This document shows, piece after piece, positions 1 through 8,455 of a DNA stretch of 64,000 nt. The number at the start of each line of letters is the position of its first letter. The stretch's first letter is position 1. Source of the DNA: Embleya hyalina (GTDB taxonomy: Bacteria; Actinomycetota; Actinomycetes; Streptomycetales; Streptomycetaceae); the NCBI RefSeq assembly GCF_003967355.1, contig NZ_BIFH01000014.1:1-64000 (forward strand). The letters are read 5' to 3'. The notes beneath the pieces were generated by a model that was given only the letters and a program-made list of their open reading frames with translations, was not told where the DNA came from and ran no database searches. The translations under genes and the position numbers were made by a program.

Positions 1-370
1 CCCCGAGTCCCGCACGCCGGCGGCGGCCCACCCCACAAGCCGGGCCGGCCTCGGACCGGCCGGCCGCAACCACACGCGCAACGTCCGCCGGGGACAGTCG
101 AGTCACCCGGAAGGTCACTCAGGAGCCGGACCCGTTGTTTCGTTCCGTGCCCAGGCTCGGGGTGGTGTCGGGGTGGGCCGGGCGTTCTGGGGCGCCAGGT
201 TCTGTGCCCTGCGGGTGCGGTGTGTCGGGTGGTTCGGGGTGGCGGGCCGGGTTGGCTTGGCCGAGGCTGTGGAAGCCGAGCCTTCGCGCCGGACGGGACG
301 GGTGGGCGGGCCTGCCTACACCCCGCCCGGCTCGGGGTGCCCGGCGGGGCCATGTGGTCGTGAGCACGGC
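1..370. other. left-edge region without a confident gene
   Basis: No reading frame here has convincing protein character. The open frames that cross it on both strands are repetitive Arg/Gly/Pro translations typical of non-coding high-GC DNA. Bases 130-360 are G/T-rich on the plus strand. The promoter of the PTH2-like gene presumably lies near the right end, but I see no clear -35/-10 pair. A gene could end to the left of base 1. Confidence 0.4.
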
Positions 371-1045
371 ATGATCGGAGCCGTGAGTTCCATCGAATAC
401 GTCCTCCCCCTCGTCGCCCACATCGAGAAGGACGAGCCCCCGGCCCGTACCGACGCCCTCGAGGCCGCCGCGCGGGCGGTTCTCGTTCTGCTTGCCGATG
501 CCCGTTCCGCCGACCCCGAAGGGGACTGGTACGAGGTCGTCGAGGCATGGCAGGGGCATCGCATCCGCAAGGTGGTGCGCCGGGCTCGCGGTGGTGAGTG
601 GCGTCGTGCCGGTGCCCTGCCCGGGATCACCGTGACCCACCGCACCGCCGAGGTCCGGGTGTATCCGCCGATTCCGTTGGACGGATGGCCCAAGGATCTG
701 GCCAGGTTGCAGGTCTCCGGCACCGACCTGGACGAGCCGGTCGCGCCGCCCGCCGCCGATCCCGGGCAGCCGGTGCTGTGGTTGAACCCGTCCCTGGAGA
801 TGACCGCCGGCAAGGCCATGGCGCAGGTCGGGCACGGCGCGCACATCGCCTGGATGGGGCTCGGTCCGGGCGCGCGGAAGGAGTGGGCGGCGCGCGACTT
901 CGACCTCGCGGTTCGGGTCGCCGACCCCGCCGCGTGGCCCGCGCTCACCGGCGGCGCCCGGCCCGTGGTTCGCGACGCGGGCTTCACCGAGATCGCGCCG
1001 GGGTCGTGCACCGTGGTCGCCGACGTACCGTGGCCGACCCGCTGA
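371..1045 (+). CDS. PTH2-like peptidyl-tRNA hydrolase domain protein
   Basis: Product is 224 aa. The C-terminal half (about residues 130-220) resembles the peptidyl-tRNA hydrolase 2 fold: a strand ending in LWLNPSLEMTAGKAMAQVGHG, where Lys in GKAMAQVGHG corresponds to the conserved GK.AAQ.aHa segment of PTH2, and later a strand TVVADVPWP. PTH2 enzymes release peptides from stalled peptidyl-tRNA in the cytoplasm. The N-terminal half (VLPLVAHIEKDEPP onward) is a poorly characterised extension seen in actinobacterial members. The start at ATG 371 is chosen because the upstream in-frame sequence is low-complexity; GTG 383 is an alternative. The enzymatic role is inferred from the fold only. Confidence 0.75.
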   Translation: MIGAVSSIEYVLPLVAHIEKDEPPARTDALEAAARAVLVLLADARSADPEGDWYEVVEAWQGHRIRKVVRRARGGEWRRAGALPGITVTHRTAEVRVYPPIPLDGWPKDLARLQVSGTDLDEPVAPPAADPGQPVLWLNPSLEMTAGKAMAQVGHGAHIAWMGLGPGARKEWAARDFDLAVRVADPAAWPALTGGARPVVRDAGFTEIAPGSCTVVADVPWPTR

Positions 1046-1391
1046 ACGCCGTGCCGCTCCACCCGTCGCGTCGAGCCGAGCCGCGTCGAGCCGAGGTGAC
1101 GTTGTGTCATCGGGTCGATCGGGCGAGCGAGCGGCGCTGCTCCGTGTGGCGTTCGGGACGATCCGTGTACGCTGCAACCGAGACCCGTACGTGACCGGAT
1201 CGTCACTGCCCCGGTTCCCGAGGCCCACTACGGTAGGTCACAGGCCGGGCCGACCACCCGGCTCTCGAGCCACGTGTCCAGGTCCCGCCCGGATCCGTCG
1301 GTGCCATCCGCTGGGGGACGGGTCCGCCGATCGCTCCGGCCGCCCTGTCTCGCGCGGCTCGGGACACCATGGGCGAGGGGACTGCCGGCGC
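1046..1391. other. intergenic region with a short tandem repeat
   Basis: There is no credible gene in these 346 bases. Bases 1067-1095 hold a 14-base unit (CGCGTCGAGCCGAG) repeated twice with 15-base period. The rest should contain the promoter of the STAS gene starting at 1392, but no consensus promoter is evident. A ribosome-binding site (GAGGGG) lies near 1376. Confidence 0.4.
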
Positions 1392-1772
1392 GTGACTCTT
1401 CAGGTGATCAAGGACGATCTCCAGGGCTGGACCGTGCTGCACGTCCTCGGGGAGGTCGACTACGCCGTCGTCCCCGAGCTCCGCGAGCACGTCAGACGCG
1501 CGGTCGCCGACGGCGATCATCGGATCGTCCTCGAACTCACCCGGGTCGAATTCCTCGATTCCACCGGCATCGGCACCCTCGTCGCGGCCCGCCGACTGCT
1601 CCGCTCCACCGGCGGCTCGCTGCGTCTGGTGATGCCCGGCAACAACGACCACCACGTCAACCGGGTCTTCACCGCGCTGGGCCTGCGTCGCCTCTTCGAC
1701 GTACACCCCGACCTCACCGAGGCCCTGTCCGACGACACCCCCACGGACGAGGACCTGAGCGCCGCCGGCTGA
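1392..1772 (+). CDS. STAS-domain anti-sigma factor antagonist
   Basis: A 126-aa single STAS domain of the SpoIIAA/RsbV/BldG family. In this family the unphosphorylated protein binds an anti-sigma kinase and frees a sigma factor; phosphorylation on a conserved Ser reverses this. The phospho-acceptor motif DSTGIG is present with Ser57, preceded by the typical strand VLHVLGEVDYAVVPEL. GTG 1392 is used because GAGGGG lies upstream and the STAS fold begins at once. It converges on the B12-protein/PP2C pair, whose phosphatase is a plausible partner. No anti-sigma kinase gene is present in the window. Confidence 0.9.
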   Translation: MTLQVIKDDLQGWTVLHVLGEVDYAVVPELREHVRRAVADGDHRIVLELTRVEFLDSTGIGTLVAARRLLRSTGGSLRLVMPGNNDHHVNRVFTALGLRRLFDVHPDLTEALSDDTPTDEDLSAAG

Positions 1773-1811
1773 CCGGGTGCCGGGGGGACACCGAGGCGGC
1801 TCCGGCCCGCC

Positions 1812-2807
1812 CTACAACACCGCGCCCGCAGCCGTCAGCGTGGCGCCCGCGCCGGGGACGTGGGTCAGGCGCGTGGCGAAGGCCCGATAGGCGGCGGCCA
1901 GTGCCTCGCTGGGGACGCGCCGGTGGCCCAGCACGTCGGCGAACCACCGGGTGAAATCGACGAACAGCGCGTCGTCGTCCAGGAACAGCGAGACGGCGAG
2001 CGTATCGACGGCACTGGCCAGGCCGTCGCGCATGGTGGTGTCCGAGCGTTCGCCCTCGATCGGGGCCAGCGCCGACATGCCCGCGGCGACCAGCGGGGTG
2101 CGCAGCAGGCCGACGCCGTCGTGGGTCGGGTCGGGCAGGTGGCGCAGGCGCGGAGCCGGGGTGGTGACGGTCGGCCAGTCGGGGTCGGTCAGCATCTCGG
2201 CGGCGCGTTCGGCGTCCGGCGCCCAGCCGTTCGCGCCGACGACGCCCGCCCAGCGGCCGTTCGGGCCGAAGCCCGGACCGCCGACCAGGACCGGCACCCC
2301 GACCCGGCGGGCCACCTCCACCATCGCCCGCGCGCCCGGCAGCGCGGTGGAGACCGTACAGCTCAGCACCACCGACCCAGCGCCCGAGTCGGGTACCACT
2401 CGGGCCAGTTCGCCCGCGCCCGTACCCGGTGGCAACACCGTCGTGTCGATGCCGCGCAGCCGCAACAGCGCGGCCAGGATCCGGGACGCGAGCCCGTGCC
2501 AGTCGCCCTGCGCGCAACACACCACGATCCGGGTCTGCGAACGCGGGCGCGGCGTCGTGTCCGCGACCAAGTGCACCACTCGCCCGCTGACGTGCGAGGC
2601 GGCGTGCTCGCGCGCCACCGTCCACTCGCCCGTGGCCCACCGCTCGCCCACCACGCGCAGCGCCGGGATGACCAGGTCGGTCAACACCTCCTCGCCCGGT
2701 ACCCCCCTGCCCAGCAGATTGCGGGCCAGGTTCAGTGCCTCGACCTCGTCGGCTCGGCCCAAGTGTGCGAGGAACAGGTCGAGTTCGTCGGAGACCACGT
2801 GCGTCAT
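1812..2807 (-). CDS. stand-alone B12-binding photoreceptor-like protein
   Basis: 331 aa with no MerR DNA-binding domain. Residues 5-80 form a helical B12 cap domain and contain W57-x9-E67-H68, the W-x9-EH signature of adenosylcobalamin photoreceptors of the CarH/LitR type. Residues 92-205 form the Rossmann B12-binding domain with D102-W-H104 (lower-ligand His of the DxHxxG motif; the usual Gly is Ala), Ser149 in LSCTVS and the GG of VGGPGFG. About 120 further residues carry FVDFTRWFADVLGHR, a helical segment of unknown function. ATG 2807 overlaps the stop of the upstream phosphatase gene (ATGA), so the two are translationally coupled. Inferred role: a light- or cobalamin-state sensor acting on the phosphatase or STAS partners. 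Cofactor binding is not proven. Confidence 0.8.
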   Translation of the reverse strand: MTHVVSDELDLFLAHLGRADEVEALNLARNLLGRGVPGEEVLTDLVIPALRVVGERWATGEWTVAREHAASHVSGRVVHLVADTTPRPRSQTRIVVCCAQGDWHGLASRILAALLRLRGIDTTVLPPGTGAGELARVVPDSGAGSVVLSCTVSTALPGARAMVEVARRVGVPVLVGGPGFGPNGRWAGVVGANGWAPDAERAAEMLTDPDWPTVTTPAPRLRHLPDPTHDGVGLLRTPLVAAGMSALAPIEGERSDTTMRDGLASAVDTLAVSLFLDDDALFVDFTRWFADVLGHRRVPSEALAAAYRAFATRLTHVPGAGATLTAAGAVL

Positions 2808-4534
2808 GCGCCGTCCGGATGCTCGTCGGGACCGGGACCACCGAGCTCGGCCAGGATCGGCAACGCCTCGTGGTCGTCCCGATAGGGGATGTGAATGGCC
2901 AACAGCACCACGTCGTCGATCACCGGGGCGTCGCCCAGATGCTCGAGCAGCCGCTGTTCCAGGCGCTCCACCAACGCCTCCACCGGCATGCCCGCGCACG
3001 AGGCCAGGTCGTGCCGCAACGCCTCCACCCCGTACGCCTCACCGTCCGCGTCCCGCGCCTCGGTGACCCCGTCGCTGTACAGGAGCAGGGTCGACCCGGC
3101 GGGCAACGGCAGTTCCCGCTCGCCGAACACGGTGCCCGGGATACCCGCCACCAGCGGATCCGTGAACGCCATCGCGGTCACCCGACCCGCCGGGTCCATC
3201 CACAGCGGCGGCGGATGCCCGGCGCAGGTCAGCCGGACCCGCGCGGAGCCGTCCGGATGCACCGAGCAGTCCCCGGTGATCGCGGTCAGCACCAACGAGG
3301 GATCGCCGAGGGTGAGTTCCGCGTCGAGCAGCGCCATCCGACGCGCGGGAGCGCAGCCCGCGCTCGCCGCCGTGCGCAGTATCAGCAGCGAGCGCGAGCT
3401 GAACATGCCCACGGGCGTGCCGCGTCCGCACACGTCGCCGACGGAGAACGCCCACGTGCCGTCGACCGGGGTGGGATGCACGGCGTAGAAGTCGCCGCCC
3501 AGACCGTTGGTCAACGACACCGGCCGATACCGGGCGGCGATCCGCGCGCCGGGCACCTCGGGCAGCGGGCCCGGGACGAGTGCCCGGGCGAGCAGCAGGG
3601 TGCGCCGATCCTGTTCGACGTACAGCCGCGAGGTGCGCAGTGCCACGCCCACCCGTTCGGCGTAGTCCACCGCGAGTGCGATCTCCTCCTCGGCGAACGG
3701 TTCCGAGGTCGCCGAGCGCACGAACGTCAGTACGGACGGCGCGTCGTCATCGGTGGGCACCGGGACCACGAGCGCACATCGCGCGTCGACGGCGAGCAGG
3801 TCCGCGACCGCCTCGTCCGGGACCAGCCGGCCGAGCAGTTCGCGATCCATCAGCGGGTGCAGCTCCTGCCGGCGGGTGCGCAACACCCGGCCGACGCCCG
3901 CCGGGGCCGTCCACGCCGTGCCCAGGCCGGTGGTCACCCGGGCGATCGGGGTGCCGGTCGCGGGCGCGTAGGTGGTGCGCATCCGGCCGTCCTCCATGCT
4001 CGGCACGGACAACGCGACCCAGTCGGCCAGTTCGGGCGAGGGCAGCGTGGTGACCAGATCGGTCAGCCGGCGCGGGTGGGTGGTCGCGGACAACATCCGG
4101 CCCGCCTCGGCGAGGAAGACCTTGCGCCGCCGCTCGGCCAACAGCGCGTCCTCGCGCCGCCGTTCGGCGGTGGTGTCGCGGACGTACCAGGCGTAGTGGC
4201 CGTCGCTCAGCACCGCCCGGCGCCCGTGCACGCGACGATCGTCGACCTCGCCCCGCCAGGTGGTCCCGGTCGCGGGCAGGGTCGGGAAGGCGGTGCCCAC
4301 GACACAGTCGGGCAACACCCGCCCGGCCGCGGGGTTGACGTGGCACACGGTGCCTTCGGGGGTGAACACGATCACGCCGGTGTCGCTCTCGTCGAGCACC
4401 TCGGCCGGCGACCAGCCGGGCGGCCCCGTTTCGTCGGGGGCGTGCGGCGGCTCGAAGCCGTCGCTCAGCCGAGAGGCGGCCGGCTTCTGCGTGTTGCTGC
4501 CCCGCTCGTCGCTCGAGGGGCGTGGTCCGGTCAT
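2804..4534 (-). CDS. PAS-GAF-PP2C (SpoIIE/RsbU-type) phosphatase
   Basis: 576 aa. A PAS domain (about 45-125, VLDESDTGVIVFTPEG) is followed by a GAF domain (about 145-300) and a C-terminal PP2C/SpoIIE domain (about 320-560). Metal-binding acidic motifs are visible: GLGGDFYAV, FSVGDVCGRG, LLLYSDGVTEARD and IDDVVLLAI. Such phosphatases dephosphorylate STAS antagonists and so activate sigma factors. No HATPase kinase domain is fused, unlike many streptomycete relatives. Start ATG 4534 has AAGGGA upstream; an in-frame GTG at 4600 would add 22 residues. The stop overlaps the B12-protein start by ATGA. Likely substrates are the STAS proteins at 1392 and 4814 (inference from neighbourhood). Confidence 0.9.
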   Translation of the reverse strand: MTGPRPSSDERGSNTQKPAASRLSDGFEPPHAPDETGPPGWSPAEVLDESDTGVIVFTPEGTVCHVNPAAGRVLPDCVVGTAFPTLPATGTTWRGEVDDRRVHGRRAVLSDGHYAWYVRDTTAERRREDALLAERRRKVFLAEAGRMLSATTHPRRLTDLVTTLPSPELADWVALSVPSMEDGRMRTTYAPATGTPIARVTTGLGTAWTAPAGVGRVLRTRRQELHPLMDRELLGRLVPDEAVADLLAVDARCALVVPVPTDDDAPSVLTFVRSATSEPFAEEEIALAVDYAERVGVALRTSRLYVEQDRRTLLLARALVPGPLPEVPGARIAARYRPVSLTNGLGGDFYAVHPTPVDGTWAFSVGDVCGRGTPVGMFSSRSLLILRTAASAGCAPARRMALLDAELTLGDPSLVLTAITGDCSVHPDGSARVRLTCAGHPPPLWMDPAGRVTAMAFTDPLVAGIPGTVFGERELPLPAGSTLLLYSDGVTEARDADGEAYGVEALRHDLASCAGMPVEALVERLEQRLLEHLGDAPVIDDVVLLAIHIPYRDDHEALPILAELGGPGPDEHPDGA

Positions 4535-4813
4535 GGCTACGGAATCCCTTGCGTCCGTGCGTTTCGAGCCGGCTCGCACCGGCGCTCGCGCAACCTTCAC
4601 GGTACGACCGCCGGGGCCGGCCGCGGGTGGCTTCCGACGGAATCACACCTATAGGGGAAGACGGTCCACGAGCGACCGATACGGCGAGTAGGGTGCCGAT
4701 GCGGTCTTGCGTTCCGGGATGACTGTGGGGGTTCGTCCCGGGACGCGCGCATCGTAGCGAGCGGTCGCGCGCCGCGCGACCGAACCGACACTCGACCGGG
4801 TGGAGTGGTCCAC

Positions 4814-5203
4814 ATGAACCTTGACGATCTCCCGCCGGACGACGTGGATCACACATCGTTCTCGGCCAGACCGTGCGTGGTGCGCACGGCCCTGGAAGCC
4901 GACCTCGGCGGCGTCGTGTCCGTGCACGGTGACATGGACATGACCGCGGCACCGGCCTTCCGCCAGGCGGTGGACCGCCTCGTCGACGAGGGCGCGCGCA
5001 GCCTGCGGATCGACCTGTCCGGGGTGCCGTTCATCGACTCGTCCGGCCTGGGCAGCCTGGTCTACGGCTACCGCCGACTGCGCGACCGGGACGGGAACAT
5101 CGTGGTGTGCGGTGTCGGCCCGCAGCCGGCGCGGGTGTTGCGAATCACCCACTTGGACCGGATCCTCAGCGTGGAACCGGCGGGTGTCCTCCGGAACCGG
5201 TGA
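4814..5203 (+). CDS. STAS-domain anti-sigma factor antagonist
   Basis: 129-aa STAS protein, divergent from the PP2C phosphatase gene. The core begins around residue 32 (GGVVSVHGDMDM) and carries the phospho-acceptor motif FIDSSGLG at residues 73-80, with Ser76 as probable site. The N-terminal 30 residues are an acidic extension. ATG 4814 is preferred over GTG 4805 because the GTG lies inside the GGAG ribosome-binding site. Its sequence differs clearly from the STAS protein at 1392, so the phosphatase may serve two different partner-switch branches. Confidence 0.9.
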   Translation: MNLDDLPPDDVDHTSFSARPCVVRTALEADLGGVVSVHGDMDMTAAPAFRQAVDRLVDEGARSLRIDLSGVPFIDSSGLGSLVYGYRRLRDRDGNIVVCGVGPQPARVLRITHLDRILSVEPAGVLRNR

Positions 5204-5451
5204 CCGCCGACCGCCGATCGCCGAACACGATTCCCGACGTCCGCCGACGAGTACACGCGTGCCCGCGCGTGTGGCCGCCGGCACCCGCGCCCCCGCGCGG
5301 TCGATCCCGTCCCGATCACGGTGCCGCCCGTCCCGAACCGTCCCGAGGCGTTCCGAACCGTCCCGCCCGTCCCCTCGCGGTCCCGTGGCGCAGTCCCCGA
5401 GCCCGTCCCGCCGAGCGCGATCCCCGCGCACATCCGCCCCGAAGGGCGGAC

Positions 5452-6639
5452 TCACCGGCCCAGGCCGGCCTCCAGTTCACTCGCCGTACGACTGCGGATC
5501 AGGTCGTTGATCGCCTCGCCCGGTCCGACCTGCTCGAACAGCGTCGGCGGCCGGAAGGTGACGTACATCGTGCGCCGCCCGCCCACCCCGGCGGGCGGCG
5601 GCGACGCGTGCAGTACGTCGGCCACGTGCACCGTCACGTCGCCCGGCTCGGTGGGCACCGCGACATAGGGCAGGTTCGCCGGTTCCTCCCGCGTCGGTTG
5701 CGGGCAGGTGCGCCCGTGCGAGCCGGGGATCGCCTCCAGGTAGCCGGTCTCGGCGCAGGAACCGGTGAGTTGGATGCCGATCGCCACCGACGGGCACATG
5801 ATGTGGTGGCCGCCGAGACCGCAGTCGGTGTGCCACGGGATGTTGGCGAGGCCCTTGAGCCGACCGGCCGGCTTGAGCAGGACGGAGACCCCCTCCATGC
5901 GGTCCATGGACGCGGCCAGGTCGTCGTGCAGCAGGCCGGCCAGTCGGACCAGGCGTGGATCGCGGGCCAACTCGTCGATCGGCGCGGAACGTTCGCTCGC
6001 GTACACGATCCGGCACAGCACCGCCTCACCCGACTCGGTCTCCGCCCACCAGGACCGGTCGTCGTCCGGCCGGGCCTCGGCGGCGAGCCGGTCCACCTCC
6101 GCGTTCAGGGCGGCGATCTCGGCGGCGGAGAACACTCCGCGCACCCGCATCACCCCGGTCGCCTCGAAGTGTTCGGCGAGTTCCCGATCGGAGTGGTCGA
6201 GGGTGAGTTCGGCCGCCGGGTCCACCCGCGCGCCGTGCCGGTCGTACAGCTCCGGCCCCTGCGGCAGGTAGATTTCGATGCCCTGATAGAGCGCCCGCAA
6301 CGCCGGTTCCCAGCGGAACAGGTCCAGCACCGTGCCCTGTTCGGTGTGCACGTCGCCCGCGATGGCCAGCGCCGCGGCGGTGCGCAGCAGGGTGACCAGG
6401 TCGGTCCAGGCGTCGGGGGACAACCGCACCACGCAGCCGGCGTCCGGGTCGATCCCCTCCACCACGCGAAGTCGGGAACCCTCCGCGCGATAGGTCCAGG
6501 CGCCGGTGCCGATCCGCAGGCCGAGCGGGTCGAGTCCGGCGAGGCCCGCCTCGGCCCGTTTGCCGTGCGTGCCGATGAGCAATCCGGGGACGATGTCCCG
6601 GTGGTACGTTTCCGCGTCGATCCGGTCGTGCCCGAGCAT
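5452..6639 (-). CDS. phytanoyl-CoA dioxygenase (PhyH)-family oxygenase
   Basis: 395 aa. Residues about 155-395 form a PhyH-type Fe(II)/2-oxoglutarate dioxygenase: the iron ligands H270-T-D272 (IPWHTDCG) and distal H344 (DVLHASPP) and a candidate 2-oxoglutarate Arg near 356 are present. The first 150 residues are an additional alpha/beta segment (YRAEGSRLRVVEG...LALRALY-like) that might be a sterol-carrier/SCP2-like domain; this is uncertain. ATG 6639 has AGGAGG nine bases upstream. Monocistronic, with an inverted repeat about 50 bases upstream. The substrate is unknown. Confidence 0.85.
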   Translation of the reverse strand: MLGHDRIDAETYHRDIVPGLLIGTHGKRAEAGLAGLDPLGLRIGTGAWTYRAEGSRLRVVEGIDPDAGCVVRLSPDAWTDLVTLLRTAAALAIAGDVHTEQGTVLDLFRWEPALRALYQGIEIYLPQGPELYDRHGARVDPAAELTLDHSDRELAEHFEATGVMRVRGVFSAAEIAALNAEVDRLAAEARPDDDRSWWAETESGEAVLCRIVYASERSAPIDELARDPRLVRLAGLLHDDLAASMDRMEGVSVLLKPAGRLKGLANIPWHTDCGLGGHHIMCPSVAIGIQLTGSCAETGYLEAIPGSHGRTCPQPTREEPANLPYVAVPTEPGDVTVHVADVLHASPPPAGVGGRRTMYVTFRPPTLFEQVGPGEAINDLIRSRTASELEAGLGR

Positions 6640-6689
6640 CCTCGCGACCTCCTGCGCTGTACGTTGCCGCGCAGTATGCCGGGCCGGAG

Positions 6690-6707
6690 CGCTCTGTCAC
6701 CAGAGCG
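6690..6707. promoter_or_regulatory. inverted repeat upstream of the PhyH gene
   Basis: CGCTCTG-TCAC-CAGAGCG, a perfect 7+4+7 inverted repeat 51-68 bases upstream of the dioxygenase start. It sits where an operator would overlap the promoter. It could also form a hairpin. Confidence 0.4.
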
Positions 6708-6801
6708 TTGCGCGCTTTGCCGAAAGTCGGCGCGGGCGGCCTGCCGGCAACTCACCCCCGCTCCCGACCCGTTGACCGATCGCCTTGCCACACGCGGTCG
6801 A

Positions 6802-6847
6802 TGACGGATCGTCAGCTGCGTGCCCCGGATCGTTGACGGTTCGTCAG
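6802..6847. repeat. two copies of a TGACG-n3-CGTCA palindrome
   Basis: TGACG-GAT-CGTCA at 6802-6814 and TGACG-GTT-CGTCA at 6834-6846, 32 bases apart and followed by G in both. The second copy overlaps the stop codon of the GntR gene. Spacing of about three helical turns suggests a tandem operator for the downstream dioxygenase, although a terminator role for gntR is possible. Confidence 0.4.
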
Positions 6848-7587
6848 TTCTCCGGGGAGGGCGCGTCTTCGCGGACCCGGGACACCTGCGGATAGGCGCG
6901 GCGCAGATGCGCGGCCACCGCGTCGGCCGCGGCGCGCGGATCGCGAGCCACGATCGCGGCCAGGATGGCCCGGTGATCCGCGCGCAACGCGCCCGTGTCC
7001 GGCCCCAGTTCGGCCACCGCGCGGCGCTGGTGTCGGCGTACGGTGTCGCGCAGCGCGCGCATGAACGTGGTCACCAGCGCGTTTCCCGACAACTCCGCGA
7101 TCGTGGTGTGGAACTCGGTGTCCAGTTCGTTGAACCGGTCCGGGGACAGGTCCGGATCGTCCATCGCGGCCACGATCGCGTGCAGCCGGTCGAGGTCGGC
7201 CTCGCCCGCGTGCCGTGCCGCGCCCTCGACCGCCCACGACTCGATCAGCAGCCGGGTCTCGACCACGTCGTCCACGGCGAAGTTGGCCAGCCCCAGGTGC
7301 AGCCCGAGTACGCCGGTCAGCGCCGGGCCCGCCGAACCGGCCAGGATCGCCCCCGCCTCCGGGCCGCTGCCCGGGTTGGCCACCAGCACGCCCATGGCCT
7401 CCAGGACCCGCATCGCCTCGCGCACCGAGGGGCGCCCGACCCCGAGTGCGGCGGCCAACGCGCGCTCGCCCGGGAGCTTGTCGCCGGCCCGCAGTCGGCC
7501 GCTCGCGATCTGCTCCTCGATCTGCGCCACGACCTCCTCGAACGCGCGTACACGTTTGACCGGACGCCAGTCGGGGCCGTCTGTCAC
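6844..7587 (-). CDS. FadR-subfamily GntR regulator of lactate utilisation
   Basis: 247 aa. The winged HTH spans about residues 10-75 (LPGERALAAALGVGRPSVREAMRVLEAMG), followed by the all-helical FCD ligand domain (about 90-230) with the acidic/His metal-binding pattern (ETRLLIE, DTEFHTTIA, DHRAILAAI). GTG 7587 follows GAGGAG at good spacing; a longer in-frame extension has no protein character. It is divergent from lutABC and a palindrome of FadR type lies between them, so it is the likely LldR/LutR-type repressor of that operon, probably responding to lactate (inference from family and context). Confidence 0.88.
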   Translation of the reverse strand: MTDGPDWRPVKRVRAFEEVVAQIEEQIASGRLRAGDKLPGERALAAALGVGRPSVREAMRVLEAMGVLVANPGSGPEAGAILAGSAGPALTGVLGLHLGLANFAVDDVVETRLLIESWAVEGAARHAGEADLDRLHAIVAAMDDPDLSPDRFNELDTEFHTTIAELSGNALVTTFMRALRDTVRRHQRRAVAELGPDTGALRADHRAILAAIVARDPRAAADAVAAHLRRAYPQVSRVREDAPSPEN

Positions 7588-7678
7588 GGGGGCTCCTCGG
7601 ATCCGGGCGTCGCGAAATCGCGAATCGGGGGTGTCTTGTGGCCAAGCATGCCATGCCCTTAGCGTGAGCACACCACAG

Positions 7679-7693
7679 TGTGGTCCGACCACA
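7679..7693. promoter_or_regulatory. GntR/FadR-type operator of the lut operon
   Basis: TGTGGTC-C-GACCACA, a perfect 7+1+7 palindrome that contains the FadR-family core TGGT-n3-ACCA. A further half-site ACCACA at 7672-7677 gives an extended ACCACA/TGTGGT/ACCACA arrangement. It lies in the gntR-lutA divergent gap, 31 bases before the lutA start. Confidence 0.7.
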
Positions 7694-7723
7694 TGATTCG
7701 ACAGTCGCGAGGAGGCCGCACGC

Positions 7724-8455
7724 ATGCGCGTCGGACTGTTCATCACCTGCGTCAACGACACGCTCTACCCCCGCACGGGGCAGGCCGTCGTCCGCCTCCT
7801 GGAACGGCTCGGCTGCACCGTGGACTTCCCCACCGCGCAGACGTGCTGTGGCCAGATGCACTGGAACACCGGCTACGGAAAGCGGATCGAGCCGATGGTG
7901 GCCGGGTTCGCGGACACCTTCGCGGGCTACGACGCGGTGGTCACCCCGTCCGGGTCCTGCGGCGCGATGATCCGGGACAACCACCCGCGCGCCGCCGCAC
8001 GGGCGGCGGATCCGGGGTTGTCGGCCCGGGTCGCGGCGGTGGTTCCGAAGGTGTACGACCTCACCGAGTTCATCGTGGACGTGCTCGGCGTCACGGATGT
8101 CGGCGCCTACTTCCCGCACCGGGTCGTCTACCACCCCACCTGCCACTCCCGCCGGCTCCTGGGTCTGGGCGACCGGCCGACCGCGCTGCTTCGCGAGGTG
8201 CGGGGCCTGGAACTGGTCGACCTGCCGGGGGAGGAGGAGTGTTGCGGCTTCGGCGGCACCTTCGCGGTGAAGAACCCGGACGTCTCCACCGCGATGGGCG
8301 CCGACAAGGTGCGGCACGCGGCCGGCACGGGGGCGGAGGTGCTGTGCGCGGCGGACAACTCGTGCCTGATGCACATCGGTGGGCTGATGGATCGTCAGCG
8401 GACCGGCATGCGCGTCGTGCACTTGGCGGAGATCCTCGCCTCGACGGCGGGTTAG
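7724..8455 (+). CDS. lutA: L-lactate utilisation protein LutA (CCG-domain Fe-S protein)
   Basis: 243 aa, usual LutA/LldE length. It carries two cysteine-rich CCG domains: TCCGQMHWNTGY with upstream Cys10, and CHSRR...EECCGFGGTFAVK, the ligands expected for Fe-S centres as in heterodisulfide reductase-like subunits. With LutB and LutC it forms the cytoplasmic complex that oxidises L-lactate to pyruvate. ATG 7724 follows GAGGAGG closely. First gene of an operon with lutB (132 bases downstream) and lutC. Confidence 0.93.
   Translation: MRVGLFITCVNDTLYPRTGQAVVRLLERLGCTVDFPTAQTCCGQMHWNTGYGKRIEPMVAGFADTFAGYDAVVTPSGSCGAMIRDNHPRAAARAADPGLSARVAAVVPKVYDLTEFIVDVLGVTDVGAYFPHRVVYHPTCHSRRLLGLGDRPTALLREVRGLELVDLPGEEECCGFGGTFAVKNPDVSTAMGADKVRHAAGTGAEVLCAADNSCLMHIGGLMDRQRTGMRVVHLAEILASTAG

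Noticed and set aside
2808-3060. Cobalamin riboswitch for the B12-binding protein
   Set aside because: The protein's start overlaps the upstream phosphatase gene, so there is no leader; no B12-box-like sequence (GCCACTG) was seen near the operon start at 4535-4810.
2735-4654. Long plus-strand open frame opposite the PP2C phosphatase
   Set aside because: The translation is an Arg/Gly/His-rich low-complexity product, a normal shadow of a high-GC gene; the minus-strand frame has clear PAS, GAF and PP2C domains.
5204-5451. CCGTCCC-type repeats between the STAS and PhyH genes looking like a CRISPR or protein-repeat array
   Set aside because: Units such as CCGAACCGTCCC are irregular in length and spacing with no spacers; it is simple-sequence GC DNA in a convergent gap.
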